Shown here one piece after another: positions 1 to 7,728 of a stretch of DNA of 10,587 bases (within the stretch, counting starts at the first letter, position 1; every line of letters begins with the position of its first letter). A model generated the notes under the pieces. The model was not told where the DNA came from. It saw nothing but the letters and a program-made list of their open reading frames with translations, and did not search any database. The stretch spans positions 1 to 10,587 of the forward strand of contig JAFGNG010000036.1 of assembly GCA_016927125.1 (NCBI GenBank), in the 5' to 3' direction. The position numbers and the translations under genes were made by a program. Source of the DNA: Planctomycetota bacterium (GTDB lineage: Bacteria > Planctomycetota > SZUA-567 > JAFGNG01).

Positions 1-97
1 CCCGCACGCCGGTCAACAGCGCTGCGAGGTAATGGCCAAGCTCATGCACAAAGATGAGAAAGGAAAAGACAATAATCACTGCCAGGATGTTATCCAT
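1..97 (-). CDS. rseP: RIP metalloprotease (site-2 protease, M50 family), N-terminal fragment
   Basis: Only the first 32 codons lie in the window; the gene runs off the left edge. The peptide starts MDNILAVIIVFSFLIF, a hydrophobic first membrane segment, and continues directly into HELGH (residues 18-22), the zinc-binding HExxH motif of M50 intramembrane proteases. Having this motif inside the first transmembrane helix, about 20 residues from the start and followed by a GVR-type sequence, is typical of RseP/RasP. RseP cleaves membrane-embedded anti-sigma factors and leftover signal peptides within the inner membrane. A purine-rich AAGGGA lies about 11-12 nt upstream of the ATG. The gene follows the dehydrogenase gene by 81 nt on the same strand and may be cotranscribed with it. 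The zinc motif makes the M50 assignment firm; RseP rather than another M50 subgroup is inferred from the N-terminal layout. Confidence 0.78.
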   Translation of the reverse strand, partial: MDNILAVIIVFSFLIFVHELGHYLAALLTGVR

Positions 98-178
98 GGT
101 AAATGGTATCCCTTAATAATCAGAAACGAAATGCTGTCCCCTGGTGGGGTGATAAATTATGACATCATTACTAGATGT

Positions 179-1144
179 CTAAATATTAACCGCATACCTC
201 GGTTTGCCGTCAACCAGCGTGTCCGCGATATTCAGCGCTGCCTTGGTCTTCAGCTCAATCATGGACTCTTCCGAATACCAACCCGCGTGATCGCTGATGG
301 TAAGGTTGTCCTGCTTCCTTAATTCGCTGTCCAGGGGAAGCGGTTCTTCCGTAAAGACATCCAACCCGGCACATGCGATTTTATTGGCCTTGAGGGCTTC
401 CACAAGCGCGTCCTCGTCAATCAGCGGACCCCGCGAGGTGTTGATAATGATAGCGGTTGCCTTCATCTGGTCAAACTGCGCGGTGCTGATCATCTTCCGG
501 GTCTGTGGCAAGAGCGGCGCATGGACCGAGATATAATCCGATTCCTTACAGAGTGTTTCCAGGTTAACCAGCTCCACGCCCGCGGCCTTGGCTTTCTCCG
601 GGGGATAAAAGGGATCAAACGCCAGCACCCTGCCAAGATTAAAGCCGGAGAGCTTGCGGTGGACGCAGCGGGCAATCATCCCGTAACCGACAAAGCCGAA
701 GGTCTTGCCGGCGATACGATAGATCTTCTGGATCCCGGCCAGGTTCCATTCCCCCTGGCGGACATGGCGATCCTTGCGGGCGGTTTTGCGCACGCAATCC
801 ATGAAGAGGGCAAAGGCTTGGTCAGAGACATCTTCCTCGCAGTAATCAGGTACATTCGCGAGGTAGACGCCCTTGGCCTTGAGGGCTTCGGTGTCTACGG
901 TGTCATAACCTACGCCATAACGGGAGACACACTTGCATTTATCCATGGCCGCAATCACCTTAGCGGAAACGGCCGGCGCCAGATTTACAATAAAACCGTC
1001 ACAACCCATGATCGCCTCGGCGACTTCGTCTTCATCATCGCTCCGGTTAACAATGACTTCCGCGCCAATCGGTTCGAGCACGCCGCGCTCTTCCTGGTAA
1101 TCGGGATACCGGCTGTCAGCGATCAAAACTTTGTATTTCGCCAT
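179..1144 (-). CDS. D-2-hydroxyacid dehydrogenase, CtBP / phosphoglycerate dehydrogenase-like
   Basis: This 321-residue protein matches the usual length of NAD-dependent D-2-hydroxyacid dehydrogenases. The nucleotide-binding fold appears as FGFVGYGMIA (149-158), a GxGxxG-type loop whose third glycine is Ala158. Asp177 in AFDPF sits where NAD-preferring members bind the adenosine ribose. The catalytic trio is visible: Arg238 in NTSRGPLID, Glu267 in DVFTEEP and His286 in SDHAGWYSEES. The HAxWYSE form is characteristic of the C-terminal-binding-protein-like branch rather than classical SerA, and there is no ACT domain. The reaction would be reversible reduction of a 2-keto acid to a D-2-hydroxy acid; the substrate cannot be read from sequence. 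The start chosen is MAKYKVLIAD, preceded by AAAGG with 9-nt spacing. An in-frame ATG 32 codons earlier overlaps the promoter -35 region and lacks family similarity. The gene has its own promoter at 1208-1237 and the M50 protease gene follows it. Confidence 0.9.
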   Translation of the reverse strand: MAKYKVLIADSRYPDYQEERGVLEPIGAEVIVNRSDDEDEVAEAIMGCDGFIVNLAPAVSAKVIAAMDKCKCVSRYGVGYDTVDTEALKAKGVYLANVPDYCEEDVSDQAFALFMDCVRKTARKDRHVRQGEWNLAGIQKIYRIAGKTFGFVGYGMIARCVHRKLSGFNLGRVLAFDPFYPPEKAKAAGVELVNLETLCKESDYISVHAPLLPQTRKMISTAQFDQMKATAIIINTSRGPLIDEDALVEALKANKIACAGLDVFTEEPLPLDSELRKQDNLTISDHAGWYSEESMIELKTKAALNIADTLVDGKPRYAVNI

Positions 1145-1207
1145 CTTCAGGTGCCTTTCTAAATACATCCCAGTTGATTTCATAGTAATTCTAAAGCAGG
1201 AAAGACC

Positions 1208-1237
1208 AGTATAAGAGACCCCGGGGTTTCTTGTCAA
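1208..1237 (-). promoter_or_regulatory. Sigma-70-type promoter of the dehydrogenase gene
   Basis: On the minus strand a perfect -35 hexamer TTGACA (1237-1232) is followed, after an 18-nt spacer, by TATACT (1213-1208), five of six matches to the -10 consensus. Transcription would begin near 1201, giving a leader of about 57 nt before the ATG at 1144. This is the strongest promoter match found in the window. It is oriented to drive the dehydrogenase and probably the protease gene behind it. Confidence 0.75.
1213..1232. promoter_or_regulatory. Palindrome within the promoter spacer, probable operator
   Basis: AAGAGACCCCGGGGTTTCTT is an inverted repeat matching its own reverse complement at 18 of 20 positions, with a perfect 10-bp core ACCCCGGGGT. 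It spans the whole gap between the -35 and -10 boxes of the dehydrogenase promoter and touches one base of each box. A dimeric regulator bound here would cover RNA polymerase's contacts, as a repressor or, with DNA distortion, as a MerR-like activator. No candidate regulator gene lies in the window. The symmetry is directly visible; the operator role is inferred. Confidence 0.55.
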
Positions 1238-1323
1238 CAAGCAAGCCGAATTACTTAGGCAAGCTCAAAACTGGGTTTCATAAGGGGCGAGACTGGTTCG
1301 AAGACCATTAGATAGGCGGTTAC

Positions 1324-3897
1324 TTACTCGGCTGTTGCGGCTAACTCTTCGATAATAATCGAGTTGGGACATTTTTGCCGCGCGGTTGCCAGCGCTCGCA
1401 GCGCTTCCTTGCCACTGCCGCAATGGAGGAAGATCTGGATCAGCGCCGCGTGTAACTGTTCGTTGTGGGAATAAATGCTGAGCGCCTGTTGCAGTGTTTT
1501 AATTGCCTGGGAAGGCTGGCTATTCAATAGGTCAAACTGGCTGCTCAACAGTGCTGCGCCAGGAAGACCGCGGCTGCGTTGCAACGCGCGCTGGAGGAAC
1601 TGGTAGGCGCGGGTGCATTTTTCCAGGCCCGCTTCCGAAGACGCTGCGGCGGAGAGGAAGGCCGGAAGATACCGTGGATTCCCCGGGATGACTGGCGCGG
1701 CAATGCCCATTCTTTCCCCCGCTGCCTCGCGCAGCAGCGTACTGGCCAGTGAAAAGAGGGCGACCGGGTCAGCAGGGATTTTTTCGCAGAGAGGTTCGAG
1801 AACCGCCTTCGCTTCCTCGAATCTTTCCGCGTCAGAGAGCATGGCGCCATACTCCGAACTGAAAGGCGTGATTTTGACCTCGGCAGCATTAATCCCTGAC
1901 ATTAACTCCAGGGCCTTCTCTTTCTGCTGGTGTTGATATAAGAAAACCGCCTCGAGGTATTGCCAGTCAGATTTGCTCAGCCAGGCTAAGCTGTCTTCTA
2001 CAGATGAGGTTAGCTCCATGTTGTCGCGCCAGTTGCGCAATTCCGAAAAAGTTTTTTCGTCAAGATTGCGCAGGAAGATTCTAATGCGGGTGCGGAAGGA
2101 ATAGGAATACGGCTGGCGGTGCAACGCTTGCAGCAATGCGAAAAATTGTTCATGGGATTCTCCGCGAAGCTCTGCAAGTTCAATAATTCTCTCAAAGACA
2201 TTCGACAGCGCTGGCAAACGTTCCAGGATCTCCCAGTTCAGCCTGAGCTGTTCCTCCAGCCGGCTGGGGTCACCTTGCTCATCAATTGCCTGGATGTGAA
2301 AGCCGGCAGCGCGCTGCCAGTTGTCAAGTTCGATGGCATTTTGCATGGCGGCGAGAGCCTGGGCCTCCGCATCCGCGAATACTTTTTTAATCGATTCCTC
2401 TGCCGCCCCAGTTTCCATAAGCATTAATCCCCGGTTGAAGGAATGAACGCACTCCGCCAACAACCTCTGGCTATACCATGCCTGGAGAGAGGTCAGGGCC
2501 ACCAGGAGAGCGGCTACGGCAAGTAGAATTCTAAAAAGCAGAAATGATGCCATGCGTGTAAAGGGTGGTTTCTCTTGAACTGGAGGGCTTTCCAGCCTAG
2601 GGGCTTCCGCTTTACTCCCGCAGGCAATCGCCAGGCCGAGAATCAAGGCAAGGAGCGAACTATAATCCGGGGCATTGTGATAAGCCGGGCTGAAGAGGTT
2701 ATCCACGAAAATTCCCGCAAGCATAATCAGCAGCAACAGGCCGCAGGTGGTATGTCTCTGCCTCCAGCAGACGGCAAAAGCTCCGGCATAGATTACCAGC
2801 CAGAGCAGCATTCCCGGCAGGCCGAGTTGGGAGAGAACTTGCGCGGGCTCACAATGGGCAGCGGCAATCCAACCGCCGCGGGCGCTGTGCAAAAAGAGTT
2901 CCATACTTTCATAGAGCTGGACACCGTAGGCAAAGCATCCCGGGCCCCATCCCAGGAGCGGCCTTTGCCAGAAGAGGCGCAGCGCTTCATTGATATACAG
3001 GGGGCGGGTCCCCCAGCTCGCATTGTACACCCAGAGTTTGCCTGCCGGCGTCAGTAAAATATCCAGGATGGCATAACCACAGATTGCAAAGACAACCACC
3101 GTCGCAACCAGATAAAGTGTTCTGGTCTTTTTCAAAGACACTAACCCCAGCAACCAAGAACCTGCCAGCAGCCCGATCAGACAGGAGCGGGTTCCACTCA
3201 GGATGATTCCCGCCAGGCAGAAGATCAGGGTAAGAAACAGCCCGGGGAGTAGGAGCTTGCTAGAGGGGGAATCATCAAGTTTGTCCGGGGGGTTGTCCTG
3301 GCGTACCAGTCTTCGGGACAAGAGCGCCAAAACCCCGAGCGCGCCGAGCATACTTACCCCGCCCAACGCCGAAGGCATGGAGAAAGGAAAATCCATCCGG
3401 TCCGGCGCGTAATAGGCTTCCTGCCAGCCGGTGAAATAAATCACCACTACCACCAAGCCGACAATAGTAGAGCTAAGCAGCAGGCTGCGGAGAATCCCTA
3501 ATGAAATTTTCGGATTCGATGCCAACAAGGCGGCCACGACAGTAATCAGCGTCAACCGTCCGGAGAAAATTAATCCCATGCGGGCAGCGGCGGGCTCAGC
3601 AGCAAAATACCAGCTTACAAGATTCCAGGCGAAAAATAAAAACAGGAGCAGAATAATATTACGGCCCGGGATGGAGAGAGCTTGCCAGCGTTCTGAAAGC
3701 ATGAATCCTTGTTTGGAGGGGATTATAACAAATAATGCAATAACCGCCCCCAGGGGCAGGACCACGGCCCGCAGGGCAGAGGAATTATAGGTATATTCCC
3801 CACACCAGAACCATGGCCAAAGCAGGAGCAGGAGACTACAGGCTCCTCCCCAGGAGGTGAGGAAGAGGGAAGATTTTCTCTCATTTTCCTGCGCCAT
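1324..3897 (-). CDS. O-antigen ligase/polymerase-like membrane protein with TPR-type C-terminal domain (857 aa)
   Basis: The first half (residues about 19-425) holds roughly twelve hydrophobic segments and the second half is soluble, with one more membrane segment at about 449-470 between them. Residues 303-331 (from NEALRLFWQRPLLGWGPG) match the core of the Wzy_C / O-antigen ligase domain, which has a conserved NPxxGxGxG-like turn. Arg237 in SGTRS and His348 in AHCEPAQVLSQLG sit where WaaL-type enzymes carry their essential Arg and His. Residues about 480-855 are helical, Ala/Leu-rich repeats resembling TPRs (for example EAKAVLEPLCEKIPADPVAL and KTLQQALSIYSHNEQLHAAL), expected to lie in the periplasm. 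Family members transfer or polymerise undecaprenyl-linked glycans at the outer face of the inner membrane. Ligase, polymerase and protein O-oligosaccharyltransferase roles cannot be separated here. The ATG has AAGGA with 6-nt spacing and lies 12 nt after a second, larger member of the same superfamily. It is the last gene of the operon; no clear terminator follows. Confidence 0.82.
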   Translation of the reverse strand: MAQENERKSSLFLTSWGGACSLLLLLWPWFWCGEYTYNSSALRAVVLPLGAVIALFVIIPSKQGFMLSERWQALSIPGRNIILLLFLFFAWNLVSWYFAAEPAAARMGLIFSGRLTLITVVAALLASNPKISLGILRSLLLSSTIVGLVVVVIYFTGWQEAYYAPDRMDFPFSMPSALGGVSMLGALGVLALLSRRLVRQDNPPDKLDDSPSSKLLLPGLFLTLIFCLAGIILSGTRSCLIGLLAGSWLLGLVSLKKTRTLYLVATVVVFAICGYAILDILLTPAGKLWVYNASWGTRPLYINEALRLFWQRPLLGWGPGCFAYGVQLYESMELFLHSARGGWIAAAHCEPAQVLSQLGLPGMLLWLVIYAGAFAVCWRQRHTTCGLLLLIMLAGIFVDNLFSPAYHNAPDYSSLLALILGLAIACGSKAEAPRLESPPVQEKPPFTRMASFLLFRILLAVAALLVALTSLQAWYSQRLLAECVHSFNRGLMLMETGAAEESIKKVFADAEAQALAAMQNAIELDNWQRAAGFHIQAIDEQGDPSRLEEQLRLNWEILERLPALSNVFERIIELAELRGESHEQFFALLQALHRQPYSYSFRTRIRIFLRNLDEKTFSELRNWRDNMELTSSVEDSLAWLSKSDWQYLEAVFLYQHQQKEKALELMSGINAAEVKITPFSSEYGAMLSDAERFEEAKAVLEPLCEKIPADPVALFSLASTLLREAAGERMGIAAPVIPGNPRYLPAFLSAAASSEAGLEKCTRAYQFLQRALQRSRGLPGAALLSSQFDLLNSQPSQAIKTLQQALSIYSHNEQLHAALIQIFLHCGSGKEALRALATARQKCPNSIIIEELAATAE

Positions 3898-3909
3898 GGA
3901 CTTTCCTTA

Positions 3910-6591
3910 TCAATGTTGATGTCCCGCGTGCTCGCATCCCGGGATTACCCCGAACCGCTCGGTAAGTTCATCCCGCAGCTCTTTCTCAAGGTGCGCGCGG
4001 GCATCACTGAGGAGCGGGCAACTGTCCAATTCCAGGGCACGATACCAGAGCTGGTTAGCAACCTCCGGGTTGCCAAGGCGAGCTTCAACCTCACCCAACA
4101 AGTAAATATATTCCGGCCGGTAGGGATGGCGTGTATAAGCGTTTCCAAACGCAGTCCAAGCCTCGTACATGCGCTCCCGGTTGGAGGCAGGGTAAAGCCG
4201 GAGCAAGGTTTTGCCCAGGTAAGCATGGGCAGCGGCATAGCCATCATGATATTTGACTGTCAACCTGGCGTGCCGGAGAGCTTGCTCCTGACATTCAGCT
4301 TTCGTCAAAGGGATATGCCAACGGGATTTTTCATTATTATCAGGGATAAGCGGATGTTGTTTAAATAGCAACAGGCGCAGATATAATTCACTCAACCGGC
4401 GGTGAATCTCTGGATCTTGCGGCAATTCCTCCAGTAATTCCAGATAGAGCAAACGAGTCTGTTCTGTATTAATAACTGCTCTTTTCCAAGCGTCTATATC
4501 CGTGTCCTTGGCTTGCACGTTCTCGCCAAATTTATATGACTCGTCTGCCACTTGCGCGAGCTGTGCTTGCTGCCAGTGCGCTATCGGCCAGAACCAGAGT
4601 AAGGTGCAGAACCCGATAATTGCCAAGGGCAGGGAAATCTCCACGTATCTTTTTCCTAATAATCTATTATGGGAGTAGGAAATTTTTGGCCCCGCGGTTG
4701 TCTGCACCAGCGCCAGAGCCGCCATTACCCAGACCGTGGAGCTGATGACCTGCATGTAATAAACAAAATCCACCAGCGCGTGCAGCAGCATTGCCAGGAT
4801 GCCAAGCCGCAGCATCTGCCAGATAGGCCACTGGTTCTTTTCATTTGTCACTATCTTCCAGGAAAGGCAGAAGACGCCGACTCCCGCCAACGGTAGCAGA
4901 AGCACATGGGTACCAAGGTGGACCAGTCCGGGCAGCAGGTTATGCGGCCATTGCGAAAGCATCCCGCCGGAAACTTCATTAATAAAGAATTCAATACTCA
5001 TGCCTTCAAAGAATAATGGCAAGCGCAGGTTTACCAGCCGGAAGGGATCGGGAAAGCCCATCAACACCAACGCGCAGAAGACAGTTATGCTGCCGAACAG
5101 AACTAATCGTTGGTGATAGCCTTTTTCCCCGCCTGCTTCCTCCGGCAATTTCTCCAGGGGCAAAGGCTCGGGGCGCAAACGGGCAAAGAAAAAAAGCAGG
5201 CCCAGGAGCAGCCAGGCCGCCAACAACAGGACACCACCGTCCGCCGCCAACTGCAGATAATTATTATGCACGCGCTTGACTGCCCAGCCCGAGATCGGCT
5301 TGTAAGCGGTGTAATGGGTGGAGAACTGGTCCAGGCCTACGCCCAGCCAGGGGTTCCGCATCCACATTCGCCATCCGCTTCGCCAGTAATTCCAGCGCAC
5401 GGCAGGGGTATTGCGCCCCTCGTGAAAGGCGGTTTCTTGGGCAGAGATTTTTTCCTGCAGCTTCAGCGGCCCGCCCGGCGCACCGCAGGCTGTCCAGATA
5501 ATCCCCGCCAGGAGCAGGATGGTGGTTAATGCACCAATAATCTTGAGCACAGTTATCCCGGCAACAGGCTTTGGCCGCAGACATAGCTGCGCCACCAGGA
5601 TAATTACACCCGACCAAAGAATCCCATAAAGGAGTTCTCCCAGCCATCCGGTTTCTGCCTGCATTAAGAGCGGCAGGGACAGGAGCAGGGCTGCCAGGCT
5701 GAAAACGAACTCAACGGCAAGCACCTCCGAACAGATGCCCTTGCGCCAGAATTTTTTATTCCTGGCAAGGAGAAGAAAGGCGATTACCTCCGCTGCCTTG
5801 GCCGCCAGCATGCCCCCGCGGCTACCGGTAAAGACCAGGGCAACCATCCCGCAGAGAACCAGCAAGGACAGAAATATTTTTTTCACTCCGCCAGAATTTT
5901 TTGTCATCCAGGAGGAGAGGGCTGCGAACCACAAGAGCGGCAGTCCCAGGATAAGAAAACCCGCCATGGTATTGGCATACCCGTAGGGGCCGTAGATCTG
6001 CGGAGTTTGCAGCCGCCCCTTGAAGATGCCCTGGAAGACCGGGTCGGAGCCCGCGATCTTCTCGGCCAGCTCGGGCTGGGCAGTGACATAGCCAATAAAA
6101 TATTGCAGCCCGTAAGCTCGCTGGTAGATGCCGTAAACAATCAAGATAGTAACCGCTGCCAACAGGCCGCAGACCAGCACGGCAGAGCGCTCCCTCGTTC
6201 TGGCGTAATCCAGGATAACCAGGAATAACAAAATCTCCGCTGCCCAGTGCATTGCTAGCATGCGCGCCTGGATAATATTTCCTCCCCGATTTGCCTGCAG
6301 CGCGGAGATAATTATTGCAAATAGAAAAAATCCTACCGGCAGGAGTACCTGCCAGGAAGGTAGGGAAAAACTTCTTCCCGCCAGCTTACGCAAGCACCAG
6401 AGGGAAGTCGCCAGGAAAGTGAGCAGTTCGCAGAAGGCGGTGGTAGCGCTGTCGGACTCCTGCCCGGCACTCAGGGTGCGGAAGACAATTACTAAGAGGA
6501 GCAGCAAGAGCACGGAGAGATCAAGTTTTTCCAAGAGGCGCGGATCAACTCCGGGAAGGACTGGCGGGTCAGTGCGGTTTGGTTCCGTCAT
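3910..6591 (-). CDS. O-antigen ligase/polymerase-like membrane protein with TPR-type C-terminal domain (893 aa)
   Basis: An integral membrane protein with about 15-17 hydrophobic segments. Arg258 in FTGSRGG, the signature NYWRSGWRMWMRNPWLGVGL (401-420) and His442 in VKRVHNNYLQLAADGG are the expected Arg, glycine-rich turn and His of the O-antigen ligase (Wzy_C) superfamily; this match is closer to canonical than that of the following gene. The long stretch between residues about 380 and 448 would be the main periplasmic loop carrying the active site. A second membrane block follows at about 551-672 (including LLHALVDFVYYMQ), which the 857-residue neighbour lacks. Residues about 700-875 are TPR-like helices (for example EIHRRLSELYLRLL, AAHAYLGKTLLRLYP, EYIYLLGEVEARLGNPE). 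The likely role is polymerising or transferring a lipid-linked glycan in the inner membrane. The ATG at 6591 has a GGGG-type site 7 nt upstream and follows the glycosyltransferase stop by 17 nt. Confidence 0.87.
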   Translation of the reverse strand: MTEPNRTDPPVLPGVDPRLLEKLDLSVLLLLLLVIVFRTLSAGQESDSATTAFCELLTFLATSLWCLRKLAGRSFSLPSWQVLLPVGFFLFAIIISALQANRGGNIIQARMLAMHWAAEILLFLVILDYARTRERSAVLVCGLLAAVTILIVYGIYQRAYGLQYFIGYVTAQPELAEKIAGSDPVFQGIFKGRLQTPQIYGPYGYANTMAGFLILGLPLLWFAALSSWMTKNSGGVKKIFLSLLVLCGMVALVFTGSRGGMLAAKAAEVIAFLLLARNKKFWRKGICSEVLAVEFVFSLAALLLSLPLLMQAETGWLGELLYGILWSGVIILVAQLCLRPKPVAGITVLKIIGALTTILLLAGIIWTACGAPGGPLKLQEKISAQETAFHEGRNTPAVRWNYWRSGWRMWMRNPWLGVGLDQFSTHYTAYKPISGWAVKRVHNNYLQLAADGGVLLLAAWLLLGLLFFFARLRPEPLPLEKLPEEAGGEKGYHQRLVLFGSITVFCALVLMGFPDPFRLVNLRLPLFFEGMSIEFFINEVSGGMLSQWPHNLLPGLVHLGTHVLLLPLAGVGVFCLSWKIVTNEKNQWPIWQMLRLGILAMLLHALVDFVYYMQVISSTVWVMAALALVQTTAGPKISYSHNRLLGKRYVEISLPLAIIGFCTLLWFWPIAHWQQAQLAQVADESYKFGENVQAKDTDIDAWKRAVINTEQTRLLYLELLEELPQDPEIHRRLSELYLRLLLFKQHPLIPDNNEKSRWHIPLTKAECQEQALRHARLTVKYHDGYAAAHAYLGKTLLRLYPASNRERMYEAWTAFGNAYTRHPYRPEYIYLLGEVEARLGNPEVANQLWYRALELDSCPLLSDARAHLEKELRDELTERFGVIPGCEHAGHQH

Positions 6592-6608
6592 GGTTTTACC
6601 CCGGCAGC

Positions 6609-7727
6609 TTATTGCCCCTGCGGTTTGTTCCGGTGGACAGCATATTCCAAGAGCGCGATCACCCCGAGAATCCCTGCCGTGTGCAAAAGCACCAGCATCG
6701 CCCCGATCTCATCCAACCTTACCAGCACCGTGGCGCTCAGACCCAGGGTTGCGCACAGCAGGTAGATGGTCAAGACTGCCCCGCGCCTGCTCATGCCGAG
6801 GCGGACTAGGCGGTGGGAAAAATGGTTCTGATCACCAACCATCAGGGGTTTGCCCGCGCGCCAGCGGATAACCATTACTGAGATGGTATCGAAGATAGGA
6901 ATGGCGAGCACCACCAGCGGCATCACCACCGCCAGGATACTCCGGCTGCCGCTACCGGTTCCGTAATAAGTCCCGGCCATGGACAAGGCGCCGAGCAGGT
7001 AGCCTAAAAAGAGCGACCCCGCATCGCCCATGAAAATCGAGGCGGGAGAAAAGTTATAACAGAGGAATCCCAGGAGCGAACCAATCAGCACCGCCAGGGT
7101 GGCGGCCACCAGCACCTGCCCGGCTTGCACCGCAATTATAAAAAAGAAGGTGGCGGCAATGATGCCTACCCCTGCCGATAAACCGTCCATGTTGTCCAGT
7201 AGGTTCATCGCATTGGTAATGCCTACCATCCAGGCCACGGTCAGCAGCAGGTTGATCAGCCAGTAATCAATAAAGAGCGTGATCCTGATGCCGCTGGCGA
7301 AGAGGAGCACGGCCGCGGCGATCTGCGTGCACAGCTTCAGGTAGGGGTGCATGCCCCCGCGATCATCCAGCAGCCCGAGGACAAACATCAAGACGCCGCC
7401 GGTGAGCATTGCCCCGAAGCGGGTCAGTGCATCCCCGCCCTGGAGCTGTGCGACTGCTTCAAGTTTGACCAGGAGCGGCTCAAGGAAGGGTAAGGGCAGC
7501 AGCCTGCTTGCCGCCAGGTAAGCCCCGGCCAGCACCAGCACGAAGGAACAGAAGATCGCAATCCCGCCGCCGTAGGGGGTTGCCCCGGCGTGCGTCTTGT
7601 GGTCTGCGGGATGATCGAGCAACCCAGTAGAGAGGGCGATCCGCTTTGCAAGCGGTACCAGCAGTAGTGCCAACACGGTCGCGGCCAGGAGCAATCCCAG
7701 GCAGGAGAGGAGCAGCGTGTGATCCAT
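6609..7727 (-). CDS. Polyprenyl-phosphate sugar-1-phosphate transferase (WecA/TagO/MraY family, GT4-like)
   Basis: A 372-residue polytopic membrane enzyme with about ten hydrophobic segments. The family motifs appear in order: DHPADHKTHAGATPYGGG (38-55), LGLLDDR (117-123) with the Asp121-Asp122 pair, NAMNLLDNMDGLSAG (172-186), FMGDAGS (232-238), and DQNHFSHRLVRLG (299-311) with the histidine loop typical of WecA/TagO enzymes using UDP-HexNAc. It would transfer a sugar-1-phosphate, probably GlcNAc-1-P or a relative, from a UDP-sugar to undecaprenyl phosphate on the cytoplasmic face, starting synthesis of a surface glycan. The histidine loop and the setting next to O-antigen ligase-like genes argue against the peptidoglycan enzyme MraY. 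The start is set at MDHTLLLSCL, one base after the upstream stop (TAACATG). Its only ribosome site, GAGGA, lies inside the end of the lipoprotein gene, so translational coupling is likely. A 20-codon upstream extension within the lipoprotein gene is rejected. Confidence 0.88.
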   Translation of the reverse strand: MDHTLLLSCLGLLLAATVLALLLVPLAKRIALSTGLLDHPADHKTHAGATPYGGGIAIFCSFVLVLAGAYLAASRLLPLPFLEPLLVKLEAVAQLQGGDALTRFGAMLTGGVLMFVLGLLDDRGGMHPYLKLCTQIAAAVLLFASGIRITLFIDYWLINLLLTVAWMVGITNAMNLLDNMDGLSAGVGIIAATFFFIIAVQAGQVLVAATLAVLIGSLLGFLCYNFSPASIFMGDAGSLFLGYLLGALSMAGTYYGTGSGSRSILAVVMPLVVLAIPIFDTISVMVIRWRAGKPLMVGDQNHFSHRLVRLGMSRRGAVLTIYLLCATLGLSATVLVRLDEIGAMLVLLHTAGILGVIALLEYAVHRNKPQGQ

Positions 7728-7728
7728 G

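Noticed and set aside
136..150. CCCC/GGGG hairpin between the dehydrogenase and protease genes
   Set aside because: A 4-bp stem without a following T-tract in either direction; too weak to call.
161..179. Inverted repeat GACATC-attacta-GATGTC at the dehydrogenase stop codon, possible terminator
   Set aside because: The stem is only 6 bp with mixed A/T and G/C pairs, and the minus-strand sequence after it (ATAATTTATC) is not a run of T.
154..181. Possible minus-strand promoter for the protease gene (TAGACA, 16 nt, TAATTT)
   Set aside because: Both boxes are poor matches and overlap the end of the preceding gene; a separate promoter cannot be supported.
521..1162. 213-codon plus-strand open frame opposite the dehydrogenase
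   Set aside because: Antisense shadow of a gene with clear catalytic motifs; the predicted protein shows no recognisable domain.
1145..1240. Longer dehydrogenase start 32 codons upstream
   Set aside because: The extra residues lack family similarity, run across the promoter, and the internal ATG has a good AAAGG site and the expected family N-terminus.
1238..1323. Search for an intrinsic terminator after the five-gene operon
   Set aside because: Only a 4-bp stem around TTCGAA (about 1294-1307) was found, with no T-run; no terminator can be supported.
6260..6871. 203-codon plus-strand open frame opposite the junction of two envelope genes
   Set aside because: It spans the ends of two well-supported minus-strand genes, has Ser/Arg/Pro-rich low-information composition and no recognisable motif.
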